From Pseudofrankia inefficax (GTDB taxonomy: Bacteria > Actinomycetota > Actinomycetes > Frankiales > Frankiaceae), in the NCBI RefSeq assembly GCF_000166135.1, contig NC_014666.1, positions 1,364,001 to 1,428,000 of the forward strand: a stretch of DNA of 64,000 nucleotides. Direction: 5' to 3'. The notes beneath the pieces were generated by a model. That model made no database searches, was not told the DNA's origin, and worked only from the letters and a program-made list of their open reading frames with translations. Positions 35,573 through 43,827 of the stretch are shown piece by piece. Both the position numbers and the translations under genes were made by a program. Position 1 is the stretch's first letter. Every line of letters begins with the position of its first letter.

Positions 35573-36742
35573 GTGAGTGAGCGGTCATCGTCAGCCGTGG
35601 ACGTGCTGGTGGTCAACGCGGGCTCCTCGACGCTGAAGCTGGCCCTCGTCGCGCCGGGCGATGACCTGATCGGCGCGCGGGAGCTCGCCGCGCCCGGCGG
35701 CCACGCCGACCTCGCGGAGGCCCGAGCCGCCATCGACGAGCTGCTCGGAGCCGACGGCCTCGACCGGGCCAGCGCCGGGCGGGTCGCCGTCGGGCATCGG
35801 ATCGTGCACGGCGGCACGGATTTCACCGCGCCGGTCCGGATCGACGCGCGGGTCGCCACGCGGCTCGCCGAGCTGACCGCGCTCGCGCCGCTGCACCAGC
35901 CGGCCGCGCTCGCCGCGCTCGACGAGACGCGGGCGCTGCTGCCGTACGCCGTCCAGGTCGCCTGTTTCGACACGTCGTTCCATGCCACGCTGCCGCCCGC
36001 CGCGACGACCTACGCCCTGCCGGCGGCCTGGCGTGAGCGGTACGGCCTGCGCCGCTACGGCTTCCACGGCCTCTCGCACTCCTACGCCGCCGGCCGGGCC
36101 CGCGCGCTGGCCGAGGCCCTGACCGGGTCAGCCGCCCGCCGGATCGTCACCTGCCATCTCGGCTCGGGGGCGTCGCTCGCGGCCGTTCGGGACGGGGTCA
36201 GCGTCGACACGACGATGGGCTTCACCCCGCTGGAAGGGCTCGTGATGGCGACCCGCTCCGGCGACGTCGACCCCGGCCTGCTGCTGTGGCTGCAGACCTC
36301 GGCAGGGCTGAGCGCCGAGGAGCTCACCGACCAGCTCTTCCACGCCTCCGGCCTGGTCGCCCTCGGCGGGACGGCCGACATGCGGGCCCTGGTGGAGCGC
36401 GCCGACCAACGTGAGGAAACGGCCGTGCTGGCCATCGCGGTGTATCTGCGTCGGCTGCGTGCCGGCATCGCCGCCATGGCCGCGTCGTTGGGCGGCCTCG
36501 ACGCACTCGTCTTCACCGGCGGCGTCGGCGAGCACTCACCCCAGATCCGGGCCGCGACCGCCGACGGCCTGGCCTTCCTCGGAATAGCCCTGGACCCGGC
36601 CCGCAACGCCAACCATGACCCAACCACCACCCCCGACACCGACCTCACCGCCGACGGCGCCCCCGTCCGGTCCTACGTACTCGCCGCCCGCGAAGACCTA
36701 GAAATAGCCCGCGGCGTCCGCTCGGTCATCGCGGCCGAGTGA
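35573..36742 (+). CDS. ackA: Acetate kinase
   Basis: 389 residues. Interconverts acetyl phosphate + ADP and acetate + ATP. Signature 1 VNAGSSTLKLALV (about 12-24), signature 2 GFHGLSHSYA (about 162-171), the HLGSGASLAAV phosphate loop (about 195) and FTGGVGEHSPQIR (about 313). GTG start at 35573. There is no pta gene nearby, so acetyl phosphate must come from the adjacent phosphoketolase. The last 40 codons switch to Pro/Thr/Asp-rich sequence near a repeat element. Confidence 0.95.
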   Translation: MSERSSSAVDVLVVNAGSSTLKLALVAPGDDLIGARELAAPGGHADLAEARAAIDELLGADGLDRASAGRVAVGHRIVHGGTDFTAPVRIDARVATRLAELTALAPLHQPAALAALDETRALLPYAVQVACFDTSFHATLPPAATTYALPAAWRERYGLRRYGFHGLSHSYAAGRARALAEALTGSAARRIVTCHLGSGASLAAVRDGVSVDTTMGFTPLEGLVMATRSGDVDPGLLLWLQTSAGLSAEELTDQLFHASGLVALGGTADMRALVERADQREETAVLAIAVYLRRLRAGIAAMAASLGGLDALVFTGGVGEHSPQIRAATADGLAFLGIALDPARNANHDPTTTPDTDLTADGAPVRSYVLAAREDLEIARGVRSVIAAE

Positions 36743-36748
36743 CGTCGA

Positions 36749-36935
36749 TTTCCATACCAATTTGGCGATCATCGACGGTCAGCGGTGCACTCACCCGCGA
36801 TGATCGCCAGCCTGGTATCGAAACAGTCGCCCTGCGCCCGATAGGCGTCTTTTATCCATACCAGGTTCGCGATCTTGTCGATGGCGCCGGCCGGATACCG
36901 CCGAAGATCCGCGATCGGGTATGGAAACCGGCGCC
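36749..36935. repeat. ~188-bp imperfect palindromic intergenic element, copy B
   Basis: Begins tttccatacc (36749-36758), with ggtatcgaaa at 36814-36823 as its partner. The second half runs from tttatccatacc (about 36851-36862) to gggtatggaaaccggcgcc ending at 36935. It shares arms, order and length with copy A at 23450. It fills the 254-nt gap between the convergent ackA and membrane protein genes. Confidence 0.75.
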
Positions 36936-36996
36936 ACCTCCGACCGGAAGACCCGTCGGCAGCGTGACGCACCCTGCGCCGATGAAGGGTGACGGA

Positions 36997-38574
36997 CTAC
37001 GGCGTGGGCGAAGCGGTGGGGGAGATGGGAGTGGGGGCCACAGCGTCGGCCGGGCGGTGCCAGCCGACGGCGCGTAGGCCGGACAGGACGGCCAGGGCCA
37101 CGAGGAGGGCCAGCAGAGCGGTCTTGGCGGGCCCGAGGACCCAGGCGGCGAGGCTGCTGCGTTCGCGGGTCAGCAGGATCGTCGCCGCGAACGAGGACGG
37201 GATCGTGATGACGGCGACCGCGTCCGGCCCGAGCCGCACCGGCAGGGCCGCCAGGCCGACCGCCAGGGCCATCAGGACCAGCAGGGCGACCGTCACGCGG
37301 GAGACGTCGGGGGACAGCGACAGGCCGACCGAGAGCCGGGCCCGGCTGGGGCGCCGGACGTCGGTCGTGTAGTAGGCGTAGACCTCGCGGTTGTGCTGGA
37401 CGTCCTCGACGTAGATCCGCTCGATCTCCCGGTCGTAGAGGTCGAGCACGGCCGGGTGGCTGATCTCGATGCTGGAGTCGTCGGTGCCGATGCTGACGTG
37501 GTAGCTGCCCGGGCCGCCGGGGTCGAGGTCGACGAGCGCGACCGGGTTCGTCAGCGCCAGTGCCCGGGCTGGGCGGCGCCACCACCAGCCGGGGGTGGTC
37601 CGGGACGGGGGTGGTGGGCGGCGGCAGAGGATCGCCCGGCGTTCCTCGGTCATCTTGATCAGGCTCGGCTGGTAGGGGTCGAGCCGGACGGCGGCGAGCG
37701 CCTCCCAGCGCCGGCCGTACTCGGCGACCGTCGAGAGCACCGGCTCGGCGTCCGGGCCCGCCGCCCGCAGCTCGGCCACCCAGCTGACGAACGCCGCCAG
37801 GTGGCCCTCCACCTCGTCGGCGGTCGGGTTGTCGGGGCCGTCGGGGTCGCGCCACAGCTCGCCGGTGGCGAGCAGCAGCGTGCCCGCGCTGCACAGCGCG
37901 TCGAACGGCTCGTCGAGCGCGGTCATGAGCACCTCCTGCGCCGGCTTGACCAGCACGGACCACTGGCGCAACGCGGCCTCCGGCACCCACAGCTCGGCCG
38001 CCTGGCCCAGGTAGGTGTGCAGCGTCCCCAGCGACAGCGGGCGGCGGCCCTTCGAGGGCGCCAGCCGCGGGTAGTTGCCAGAGAACTTCCCGGGACGGAA
38101 CCGGGAGATCGCGTCGATGACCCGGCGGACCGGCGCCGACGGCGGCAGGCCGATCCCGGCGGCCAGCAGCGCCACCACGTTGCCCTGGATCGCCACGGAG
38201 GTCGAGTAGGGCATCAGGTGGGCCGCGGTGTCGCCGGGCCCGGAGAGGTTGAAGCCGACCAGGGCGCGCTTGGGCAGCGTCGAGATCGGCAGCAGCACCG
38301 AGACCTCGGGCGGGAGGTGGCCCGTCGTGTCGATCCGGCCGGTCGGTGGCACCACGGAGGTCAGCAGGCCGTCGAGCGGGCCCCAGTTGACCGAGCGGGC
38401 GAGCTGGGCGCGGTTCGCCGACAGCAGGGTGAACTGGTCGACGACCCGGCGCCGCACCCCGAAGAACTCCGCCGGTGGCGCGAGCAGCGTCGTCGTCACC
38501 TCGTCGACGTCTGTCAGGTCGAGGATCGGTGCCGCCGCCGCGTCGTCAAGCCGCCGCCACCGACCGGTTGTCAC
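36997..38574 (-). CDS. Orphan membrane protein with three C-terminal helices
   Basis: 525 residues; no family recognised. Residues 1-420 are soluble, with no signal peptide; landmarks are LTDVDEVTTTLLAPPAEFFGV, PPEVSVLLPISTLPKRALVGFNL and EERRAILCRRPPPPS. The C-terminal ~100 residues hold about three membrane segments (VTVALLVLMALAVGLAALP, AVITIPSSFAATILLT, TALLALLVALAVLSGL). The soluble part would therefore be cytoplasmic and tail-anchored. Strong codon bias supports a real gene. It is convergent with ackA and stands alone. It may be a sensor or scaffold, but nothing in the sequence says which. Confidence 0.75.
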   Translation of the reverse strand: MTTGRWRRLDDAAAAPILDLTDVDEVTTTLLAPPAEFFGVRRRVVDQFTLLSANRAQLARSVNWGPLDGLLTSVVPPTGRIDTTGHLPPEVSVLLPISTLPKRALVGFNLSGPGDTAAHLMPYSTSVAIQGNVVALLAAGIGLPPSAPVRRVIDAISRFRPGKFSGNYPRLAPSKGRRPLSLGTLHTYLGQAAELWVPEAALRQWSVLVKPAQEVLMTALDEPFDALCSAGTLLLATGELWRDPDGPDNPTADEVEGHLAAFVSWVAELRAAGPDAEPVLSTVAEYGRRWEALAAVRLDPYQPSLIKMTEERRAILCRRPPPPSRTTPGWWWRRPARALALTNPVALVDLDPGGPGSYHVSIGTDDSSIEISHPAVLDLYDREIERIYVEDVQHNREVYAYYTTDVRRPSRARLSVGLSLSPDVSRVTVALLVLMALAVGLAALPVRLGPDAVAVITIPSSFAATILLTRERSSLAAWVLGPAKTALLALLVALAVLSGLRAVGWHRPADAVAPTPISPTASPTP

Positions 38575-38732
38575 CGTCGCAGACTAGGACATCTCTCTCC
38601 GTAAGGCTCGAAGCCGGCACCCGTGGAGGTGGCGGCGTCGCCCGGCGTTGTGCCGCCCAGCCGGTATCGGTGACGGAGCGGATGCGGCACGGTAACCTGT
38701 GCGGAAGTCCTATCCCGGACCTGCCGGATCGA

Positions 38733-38800
38733 CGTCGCTACTGGATCTACGTTGCTACTGGATCTATGTTGCTGAGCATTCGTGGTTGCTGAGCACTCAA
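38733..38800 (+). repeat. Tandem 17-bp repeat with degenerate copies
   Basis: Units 38733-38749 and 38750-38766 (cgtYgctactggatcta) differ at one base. Two related but diverged units with ttgctgagca/gcactc follow at about 38767 and 38784. Confidence 0.7.
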
Positions 38801-38850
38801 CGTCGTTGATCGGGCAGGAACCCCGGCATCCGACGGATGGACCGGTGATC

Positions 38851-39018
38851 ATGCCCAAAAACTTTGGCCTCGGCGTCACGGTGCGCGCGCCGCGGGCCGG
38901 CGGCCACGCGCTGGTTCGCCTGGCCCGCCGCGACCTGTGGCAGCGGCTCGACCGAAGCATGATCTCCAGGGCGCGCGGCGCCCGAGCCGAGTCGGGCCGC
39001 GACCAGCAGGTTCGCTGA
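38851..39018 (+). CDS. Possible small protein, 55 residues
   Basis: ATG frame with strong G/C third positions, starting MPKNFGLGVTVRAPRAGG and basic throughout, ending in SGRDQQVR. No recognised domain and only a weak ribosome binding site (GACGGATGG). Could be a short basic protein or chance. Confidence 0.3.
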   Translation: MPKNFGLGVTVRAPRAGGHALVRLARRDLWQRLDRSMISRARGARAESGRDQQVR

Positions 39019-39371
39019 CCGGCCGGGTGTGGGCGGTCGCCGCCGCGGCGCCGGGCAATGGCGCCGTCCAGGGGCGGTGGCCGCGCTGAACTGTGGGGAA
39101 CGGTCCGGTGCTCGGCCGGTGCGGCGAGATCGGGCGCCGTATCGTCAAGGTGTCCGCGGCCTCGTCCAGCGTTGACCGGCGGCGGTCGGGACCGTGGGCG
39201 CGTCATCGCCGCTGGCGGGAGAATGACGCCTGCGCCGCGGTCCAGGGTGGAGACCGGCGGGCCGGGCGCGGGCGCGGCCGGGCGCGGACCTGGCCCGATG
39301 GGTGGACGGGCCCGCGCGGGCGGCGCATCGTCGCCTGGAATGAAGCCGAGTGGAATGTCGGAGGTGCCAGC

Positions 39372-39377
39372 TAGCGT
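39372..39377 (+). promoter_or_regulatory. -10 element TAGCGT directly before dapA
   Basis: TAGCGT ends 7 nt before the dapA ATG, predicting a leaderless dapA-rnj mRNA. No ribosome binding site precedes the ATG. Confidence 0.5.
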
Positions 39378-39384
39378 GGCCGGT

Positions 39385-40362
39385 ATGTCAGTGTTGCCCC
39401 CGGCGCCTTTCGGGCGCCTGCTCACCGCGATGGTGACGCCGTTCGACGCCGACGGCGGCCTCGACCTCGATGGCGTGGCGGCACTGGCCACGCACCTGGT
39501 GGACGCGGGCAGCGACGGCCTGGTGATCAGTGGGACCACCGGTGAGTCGCCGACGACCTCCGACGCGGAGAAGGACCAGTTGCTGCGGACCGTGCTCGGC
39601 GCGGTCGGCGACCGGGCGAGCGTCATCGCCGGCGTGGGCACCTACGACACCCACCACACCATCGAGCTGGCGAAGGCCGCCGAGCGGGCCGGCGCGCACG
39701 GCCTGCTGGTCGTCACGCCCTACTACAGCAAGCCGCCGCAGGCCGGCCTCGCCCGGCACTTCCGGTCGGTCGCCGACGCCACCGGGCTGCCGGTGATGAT
39801 CTATGACATTCCGGGCCGGTCCGGCGTCCCGGTGGCGACCGAGACGATGCTGGCCCTCGCCGAGCACCCGAACATCGTCGCGGTGAAGGACGCGAAGGCC
39901 GACCTCGAGGCGTCCTCGCGGGTCATCGCGAACACCGACCTGGCCTACTACTCGGGCGACGACGCGCTCACGCTGCCGCTGCTGGCCGTCGGTGCCGTCG
40001 GCCTGGTCAGCGTGGTCGCGCACGTCGGGGCGCCGGCCCTGCGCGCCATGATCGCCGCGTTCGACGCGGGCGACCCGGTGACAGCGCGCGAGCTGCACCA
40101 GGGCCTACTACCGATCTTCAAGGGAATTTTCAGTACGCAGGGAGTGATCACAACGAAGGCCGCTTTGACCCTCGCCGGCCTGCCCGGCGGGCCGGTCCGT
40201 TCACCACTGGTCGACGCCACGGAGGACGAGATCGCTCAGCTGACTCTCGACCTCGCCGCGTCGACGCTCACGCCGCCGGCAGACCTGTCCCTCGCGATGG
40301 CCGGGGTCACGACCCGCCCGGCCCAGCCGACCCTGGCGGTCCGGGGGGCAGCCGCGTCATGA
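39385..40362 (+). CDS. dapA: 4-hydroxy-tetrahydrodipicolinate synthase
   Basis: 325 residues. Aldolase-type TIM barrel that condenses pyruvate with aspartate semialdehyde in the lysine/diaminopimelate pathway. Conserved blocks: GTTGESPTTSDAEK (about 51-64), the proton-relay tyrosine in TPYYSKPP (about 119) and the Schiff-base lysine in IVAVKDAKADL (about 172). ATG 39385 gives the normal start (MSVLPPAPFGRLLTAMVTPF); the long open frame upstream is non-coding by similarity. The last 25 residues are a variable tail. Coupled to rnj by an ATGA overlap. Confidence 0.95.
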   Translation: MSVLPPAPFGRLLTAMVTPFDADGGLDLDGVAALATHLVDAGSDGLVISGTTGESPTTSDAEKDQLLRTVLGAVGDRASVIAGVGTYDTHHTIELAKAAERAGAHGLLVVTPYYSKPPQAGLARHFRSVADATGLPVMIYDIPGRSGVPVATETMLALAEHPNIVAVKDAKADLEASSRVIANTDLAYYSGDDALTLPLLAVGAVGLVSVVAHVGAPALRAMIAAFDAGDPVTARELHQGLLPIFKGIFSTQGVITTKAALTLAGLPGGPVRSPLVDATEDEIAQLTLDLAASTLTPPADLSLAMAGVTTRPAQPTLAVRGAAAS

Positions 40363-42044
40363 GCCACCCGCATCCGGGGCTCGGTGCCCCGCCCCCGCTG
40401 CCCGTAGAGGGCCTGCGGATCATCGCTCTCGGCGGTCTCGGTGAGATCGGCCGGAACATGACCGTGTTCGAGCACGCGGGCCGGCTGCTCATCGTCGACT
40501 GTGGCGTGCTGTTCCCGGAGACCGACCAGCCCGGCGTCGACCTGATCCTGCCGGACTTCACCGCCATCCGGGACCGCCTCGACGACATCGAGGCCGTGAT
40601 CCTCACCCACGCGCACGAGGACCACATCGGCGCGGTGCCCTACCTGCTGCGCGAGCGGGCCGACATCCCGCTGGTCGGGACCCGGCTGACGCTGGCGCTG
40701 ATGGTCGCCAAGCTGCAGGAGCACCGGATCAAGCCGGTCACCCTCCAGATCACCGAGGAGGAGCGGCACAGCTTCGGGCCGTTCGACCTCGAGTTCTTCG
40801 CCGTCAACCACTCGATCCCGGACGCGGTCGCGGTCGCGATCCGCACCGCCGCGGGCCTGGTGCTGCACACGGGCGACTTCAAGATGGACCAGCTGCCGCT
40901 CGACGGCCGGCTCACCGACCTCGGCGGCTTCGCGCGGCTCGGGGCCGAGGGCGTCGACCTGCTCATGTCGGACTCGACGAACGCCGAGGTCCCCGGCTTC
41001 GTCACCTCCGAGCGCGAGATCGCGCCGGTGCTCGACGGCGTCTTCCGCGAGGCCGGCAAGCGGATCATCGTGGCCTGCTTCGCGAGCCACGTCCACCGCG
41101 TCCAGCAGGTTCTCGACGCCGCCGAGGCGCACGGCCGCTCGGTCGCGTTCATCGGCCGCTCGATGGTCCGCAACATGGGGGTGGCGCGCGATCTGGGCCT
41201 GCTGCGCGTTCCGCCGGGCCTGATCATCGACGCCCGCGACGTCGAGTCGCTGCCGGACCGCAACATCTGCCTGATCTCCACCGGATCCCAGGGCGAGCCG
41301 CTCTCGGCGCTGTCCCGGATGGCCAACCGCGACCACGCGATCCGGATCGAGGCCGGTGACACCGTCGTGCTCGCCTCCAGCCTGATCCCGGGCAACGAGG
41401 AGTCGGTCTTCCGGGTGATCAACGGGCTGACCCGGTGGGGCGCCAAGGTCGTCCACAAGGGCGTCGCCAAGGTGCACACCTCCGGCCACGCGCCGGCGGG
41501 CGAGCTGCTCTACGTGCTGAACGCGACCCGGCCGTCGAACATGATGCCGGTGCACGGCGAGTGGCGGCACCTGCGGGCGCACGGCGTGCTCGCGGAGCTG
41601 ACCGGCCTCCCACCGGAGCGGATCGTGCTCGCGGAGGACGGCATGGTCGTCGACCTGGTCGAGGGCCAGGCGACGATCACGGGCGCGGTGCCGTGCGGCT
41701 ACGTCTACGTCGACGGTCTCGCCGTGGGCGACGTCCGCGAGTCGAGCCTGAAGGACCGGCGCATCCTGGGCGAGGAGGGCTTCATCACGATCACCGCCGT
41801 GGTGGACGCCGCCGCGGGGAAGGTCGTCGCCGGCCCGGAGCTGCTCGCCCGGGGCTTCTCCGACGACAAGGTCGCCTTCGACAAGGTGCGCAAGCTGGTC
41901 AACGACGGCCTCGCCGACGGCATGCGCTCCGGCATGACCGACGTCAACGCCCTCCAACAGCTGGTCCGCCGCATCGTCGGCCGCTGGGTGAGCGACAACT
42001 ACCGCCGCCGCCCGATGATCATCCCGGTGGTCGTCGAGGTCTGA
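40359..42044 (+). CDS. rnj: Ribonuclease J
   Basis: 561 residues. Metallo-beta-lactamase/beta-CASP RNase with endo- and 5' exonuclease activity. The zinc motif is THAHEDHIGAVPYLL (about 82-96), followed by HTGDFKMD (about 164), the SDSTNAE block and the beta-CASP GSQGEPLSAL and HTSGHAPAGEL motifs (about 308 and 370). A C-terminal domain follows beta-CASP. In actinobacteria rnj typically follows dapA. The ATG overlaps the dapA stop. A ~73-bp palindromic repeat lies 43 nt downstream. Confidence 0.95.
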   Translation: MSHPHPGLGAPPPLPVEGLRIIALGGLGEIGRNMTVFEHAGRLLIVDCGVLFPETDQPGVDLILPDFTAIRDRLDDIEAVILTHAHEDHIGAVPYLLRERADIPLVGTRLTLALMVAKLQEHRIKPVTLQITEEERHSFGPFDLEFFAVNHSIPDAVAVAIRTAAGLVLHTGDFKMDQLPLDGRLTDLGGFARLGAEGVDLLMSDSTNAEVPGFVTSEREIAPVLDGVFREAGKRIIVACFASHVHRVQQVLDAAEAHGRSVAFIGRSMVRNMGVARDLGLLRVPPGLIIDARDVESLPDRNICLISTGSQGEPLSALSRMANRDHAIRIEAGDTVVLASSLIPGNEESVFRVINGLTRWGAKVVHKGVAKVHTSGHAPAGELLYVLNATRPSNMMPVHGEWRHLRAHGVLAELTGLPPERIVLAEDGMVVDLVEGQATITGAVPCGYVYVDGLAVGDVRESSLKDRRILGEEGFITITAVVDAAAGKVVAGPELLARGFSDDKVAFDKVRKLVNDGLADGMRSGMTDVNALQQLVRRIVGRWVSDNYRRRPMIIPVVVEV

Positions 42045-42087
42045 CGAGGAGCCAGCCGGGTCCGCGTCTCGCGAACCCCGGTGGCTT

Positions 42088-42160
42088 GATCGCCGTTTCG
42101 GCCCTCAAGTGGTTGCACGAGCGCCCGATTTGCAATCACCCGGGGGCCGAAACGGCGATC
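42088..42160. repeat. ~73-bp palindromic repeat, copy 2
   Basis: Arms gatcgccgtttcggccctc and gggggccgaaacggcgatc. It lies between the convergent rnj and membrane protein genes, where it may act as a two-way terminator. Confidence 0.88.
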
Positions 42161-42179
42161 AGTGTCCGTCGGCGTTCCG

Positions 42180-43322
42180 CTAGTCGGCGGCCGGCGAGGC
42201 GGTGTGGTGAGCCTGGCGGCGGGCGGCGCGTTGGAGATCGAACACGCCCAGCAGGACCAGGATGAAGACGAACAGGCCGAGCATCAGCGCGTGGTCGGCC
42301 GCCGCGTAGTCATACGCCCGGATGCGGGAGAAGCCGAGGGGTGAGACGGCAGCCCCGGTGACGCTGAACGCCGCCAGCCAGCCGGGCCTGAACACGCTGA
42401 GGACGGCCATGGCGAGCCCGGCCACCAGGAAGGCCGAGGGCAACGACTCGGACAGGTCGTAGTACAGCGAGTACACCTCGAAATAGCCGCCTCTCACTAT
42501 CAGTCGCGTGGGCAGGTCACCCGAGAACCGCGCGACCCGGTAGAAGAGCGCGACGGCGGGAACCCACCCGGTGATCAGCAATGTGGTGACAGCCAGCGGC
42601 CGGCGGTACTCGGCGCGCCCCGGGGCCGTGGGCGCCGTCCAGACCACCGTGACGATCAGTGCGAGCAGACAGAGCGTGGCCAGCAGGGCCAGCGGCGGAC
42701 GCTGCAGCCGGCTGACCGAGCTGAGCGTCAGAACCGCCGCGGTCGCCGGCAGGACCGTCACGGCCGCGGCTCGGGCCACCCGCCGCTTCCCCAGGGCCGC
42801 CGCGCCGAACGCGACCAGCCAGGGCAGATAGACCACCAGCCCGTCGGTTTCCAGCGGGCCCAGGCCGACCGGCGCTGGGCCGCCCCACAGTGGCTGATCC
42901 GGCGAGGCGAACGGCCAGACCGGGCCAGGGCCCTGCTCGGCGACGGTGAGCATCACGGCGGAAAGCACACCGCCGGCCGCGAGGGCGACGGTCGCGATGG
43001 CGAGGCGTGCCCTGGCCGGAATCCATCCGATCACCGGGCGGGCGCGGGTGGCGAGACCGTTTCCCACCAGGTCGGCGGCCTCGGCGAGTGTTGGTCGCCC
43101 CCGCCCGACCGCCTCGGCGGCATCGAGCAGGGTGGCCATCAGCGCCGCTTCGTGCTCGGCGCGCCAGTGGCGCGGGTAGGCGAGCAACAGCCGGCCATAC
43201 GCGGCGGCCAGACGGCTGCCGGCGGCGGGGGAGGCAGGGGTGCTCGGGCGGGCGACGGTCCGGTGCGGGTTGCCGGCGTCATCGGCCGGGGCGCTGTCGT
43301 GCCCCGAGGCCTCGGCGCTCAT
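42180..43322 (-). CDS. Integral membrane protein paired with PadR regulator
   Basis: 380 residues from ATG 43322. A cytoplasmic N-terminal part (about 1-105) carries a helical stretch LLLAYPRHWRAEHEAALMATLLDAAEA similar to the N-terminal element of permease-like proteins that often follow PadR regulators (landmark YPRHWRAEHE). Then come about eight hydrophobic segments (for example LAIATVALAAGGVLSAVML and LMLGLFVFILVLLGVF). The start overlaps the padR stop by 4 nt, so expression is coupled. The frame is open on to 44345 but that part runs antisense to padR and ftsK. Function unknown; likely a PadR-controlled membrane or transport protein. Confidence 0.75.
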   Translation of the reverse strand: MSAEASGHDSAPADDAGNPHRTVARPSTPASPAAGSRLAAAYGRLLLAYPRHWRAEHEAALMATLLDAAEAVGRGRPTLAEAADLVGNGLATRARPVIGWIPARARLAIATVALAAGGVLSAVMLTVAEQGPGPVWPFASPDQPLWGGPAPVGLGPLETDGLVVYLPWLVAFGAAALGKRRVARAAAVTVLPATAAVLTLSSVSRLQRPPLALLATLCLLALIVTVVWTAPTAPGRAEYRRPLAVTTLLITGWVPAVALFYRVARFSGDLPTRLIVRGGYFEVYSLYYDLSESLPSAFLVAGLAMAVLSVFRPGWLAAFSVTGAAVSPLGFSRIRAYDYAAADHALMLGLFVFILVLLGVFDLQRAARRQAHHTASPAAD

Positions 43323-43681
43323 GCGAGGGCCCCGGCCGGCCCGGTAGCGGAGTCGAGGCCGCCACTGAGCCCGGCTCTGCGTACCCGCAGCCTGCGGTCC
43401 GCCTCGGCGGCGTTGGCGCGCAGGCGCGCGGTCTGATCTTCGAGAGCGGCGGCACCGTGGTCGGTGAGCTCGTAGTACCGGCGCAGGCGCCCGGCCACCG
43501 CCTCCTCGCGCCCGCGGCGGACCAGGCCGTCGGCCGCGAGGCGGTCCAACGCGCTGTAGAGGGTGCCCGCCCGCAGCCGGACGCGGCCGTTTGAGATCGT
43601 CTCGACCTCGCGAATGACGCCATAACCGTGGCGTGGCCCGTCGGCGAGCGCGGCCAGGACCAGGAAGGTGGGCTCGCGCAT
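43319..43681 (-). CDS. PadR family transcriptional regulator
   Basis: 120 residues starting MREPTFLVLAALADGPRHGYGVI, the standard PadR opening. The winged helix continues with RAGTLYSALDRLAADGLVRRG and RRYYELTDHGAAAL (landmarks LRAGTLYSALDRL, YYELTDHG). A short C-terminal helix provides dimerisation. ATG 43681 has AGGGGACG upstream; ATG 43696 (five more residues) is possible. A perfect 25-bp palindrome with the ATAC core typical of PadR sites lies 23-47 bases upstream, so the gene probably represses itself and the coupled membrane protein gene. Confidence 0.88.
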   Translation of the reverse strand: MREPTFLVLAALADGPRHGYGVIREVETISNGRVRLRAGTLYSALDRLAADGLVRRGREEAVAGRLRRYYELTDHGAAALEDQTARLRANAAEADRRLRVRRAGLSGGLDSATGPAGALA

Positions 43682-43703
43682 CTCGTCCCCTGACATGCGC
43701 TCC

Positions 43704-43728
43704 ATATATACCGATAGTCGGTATATAT
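43704..43728. promoter_or_regulatory. Palindromic PadR operator
   Basis: Perfect 11-bp inverted repeat atatataccga / tcggtatatat with 3-nt centre, strikingly A/T-rich in this genome. On the minus strand it overlaps the candidate -10 region; TTGGGA (43748-43743) can serve as -35. Confidence 0.75.
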
Positions 43729-43815
43729 AGGCAGGATGCATGTCCCAACTGACCCACAATGATCGGCGGCGCGCCCGGAAGGTCGGGGATGCGTGGAGTG
43801 GCGGGGGCCTGCTTG

Positions 43816-43821
43816 TAACGT
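43816..43821 (+). promoter_or_regulatory. -10 element TAACGT directly before ftsK
   Basis: TAACGT ends 6 nt before the ftsK GTG, suggesting a leaderless mRNA. No ribosome binding site is seen. Confidence 0.45.
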
Positions 43822-43827
43822 GCTGGC

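Larger units (their letters stand above)
38575..39384. other. Long intergenic region upstream of dapA
   Basis: 810 nt between the divergent membrane protein gene and dapA. It contains a short tandem repeat (38733-38800), a possible 55-codon gene (38851-39018) and the dapA -10 element. Nothing else could be supported. Confidence 0.4.

Noticed and set aside
36739-37077. 112-codon frame overlapping the ackA stop
   Set aside because: It lies across the ~188-bp repeat and shows no coding bias; similar translations in copies A and B come from DNA repeat conservation.
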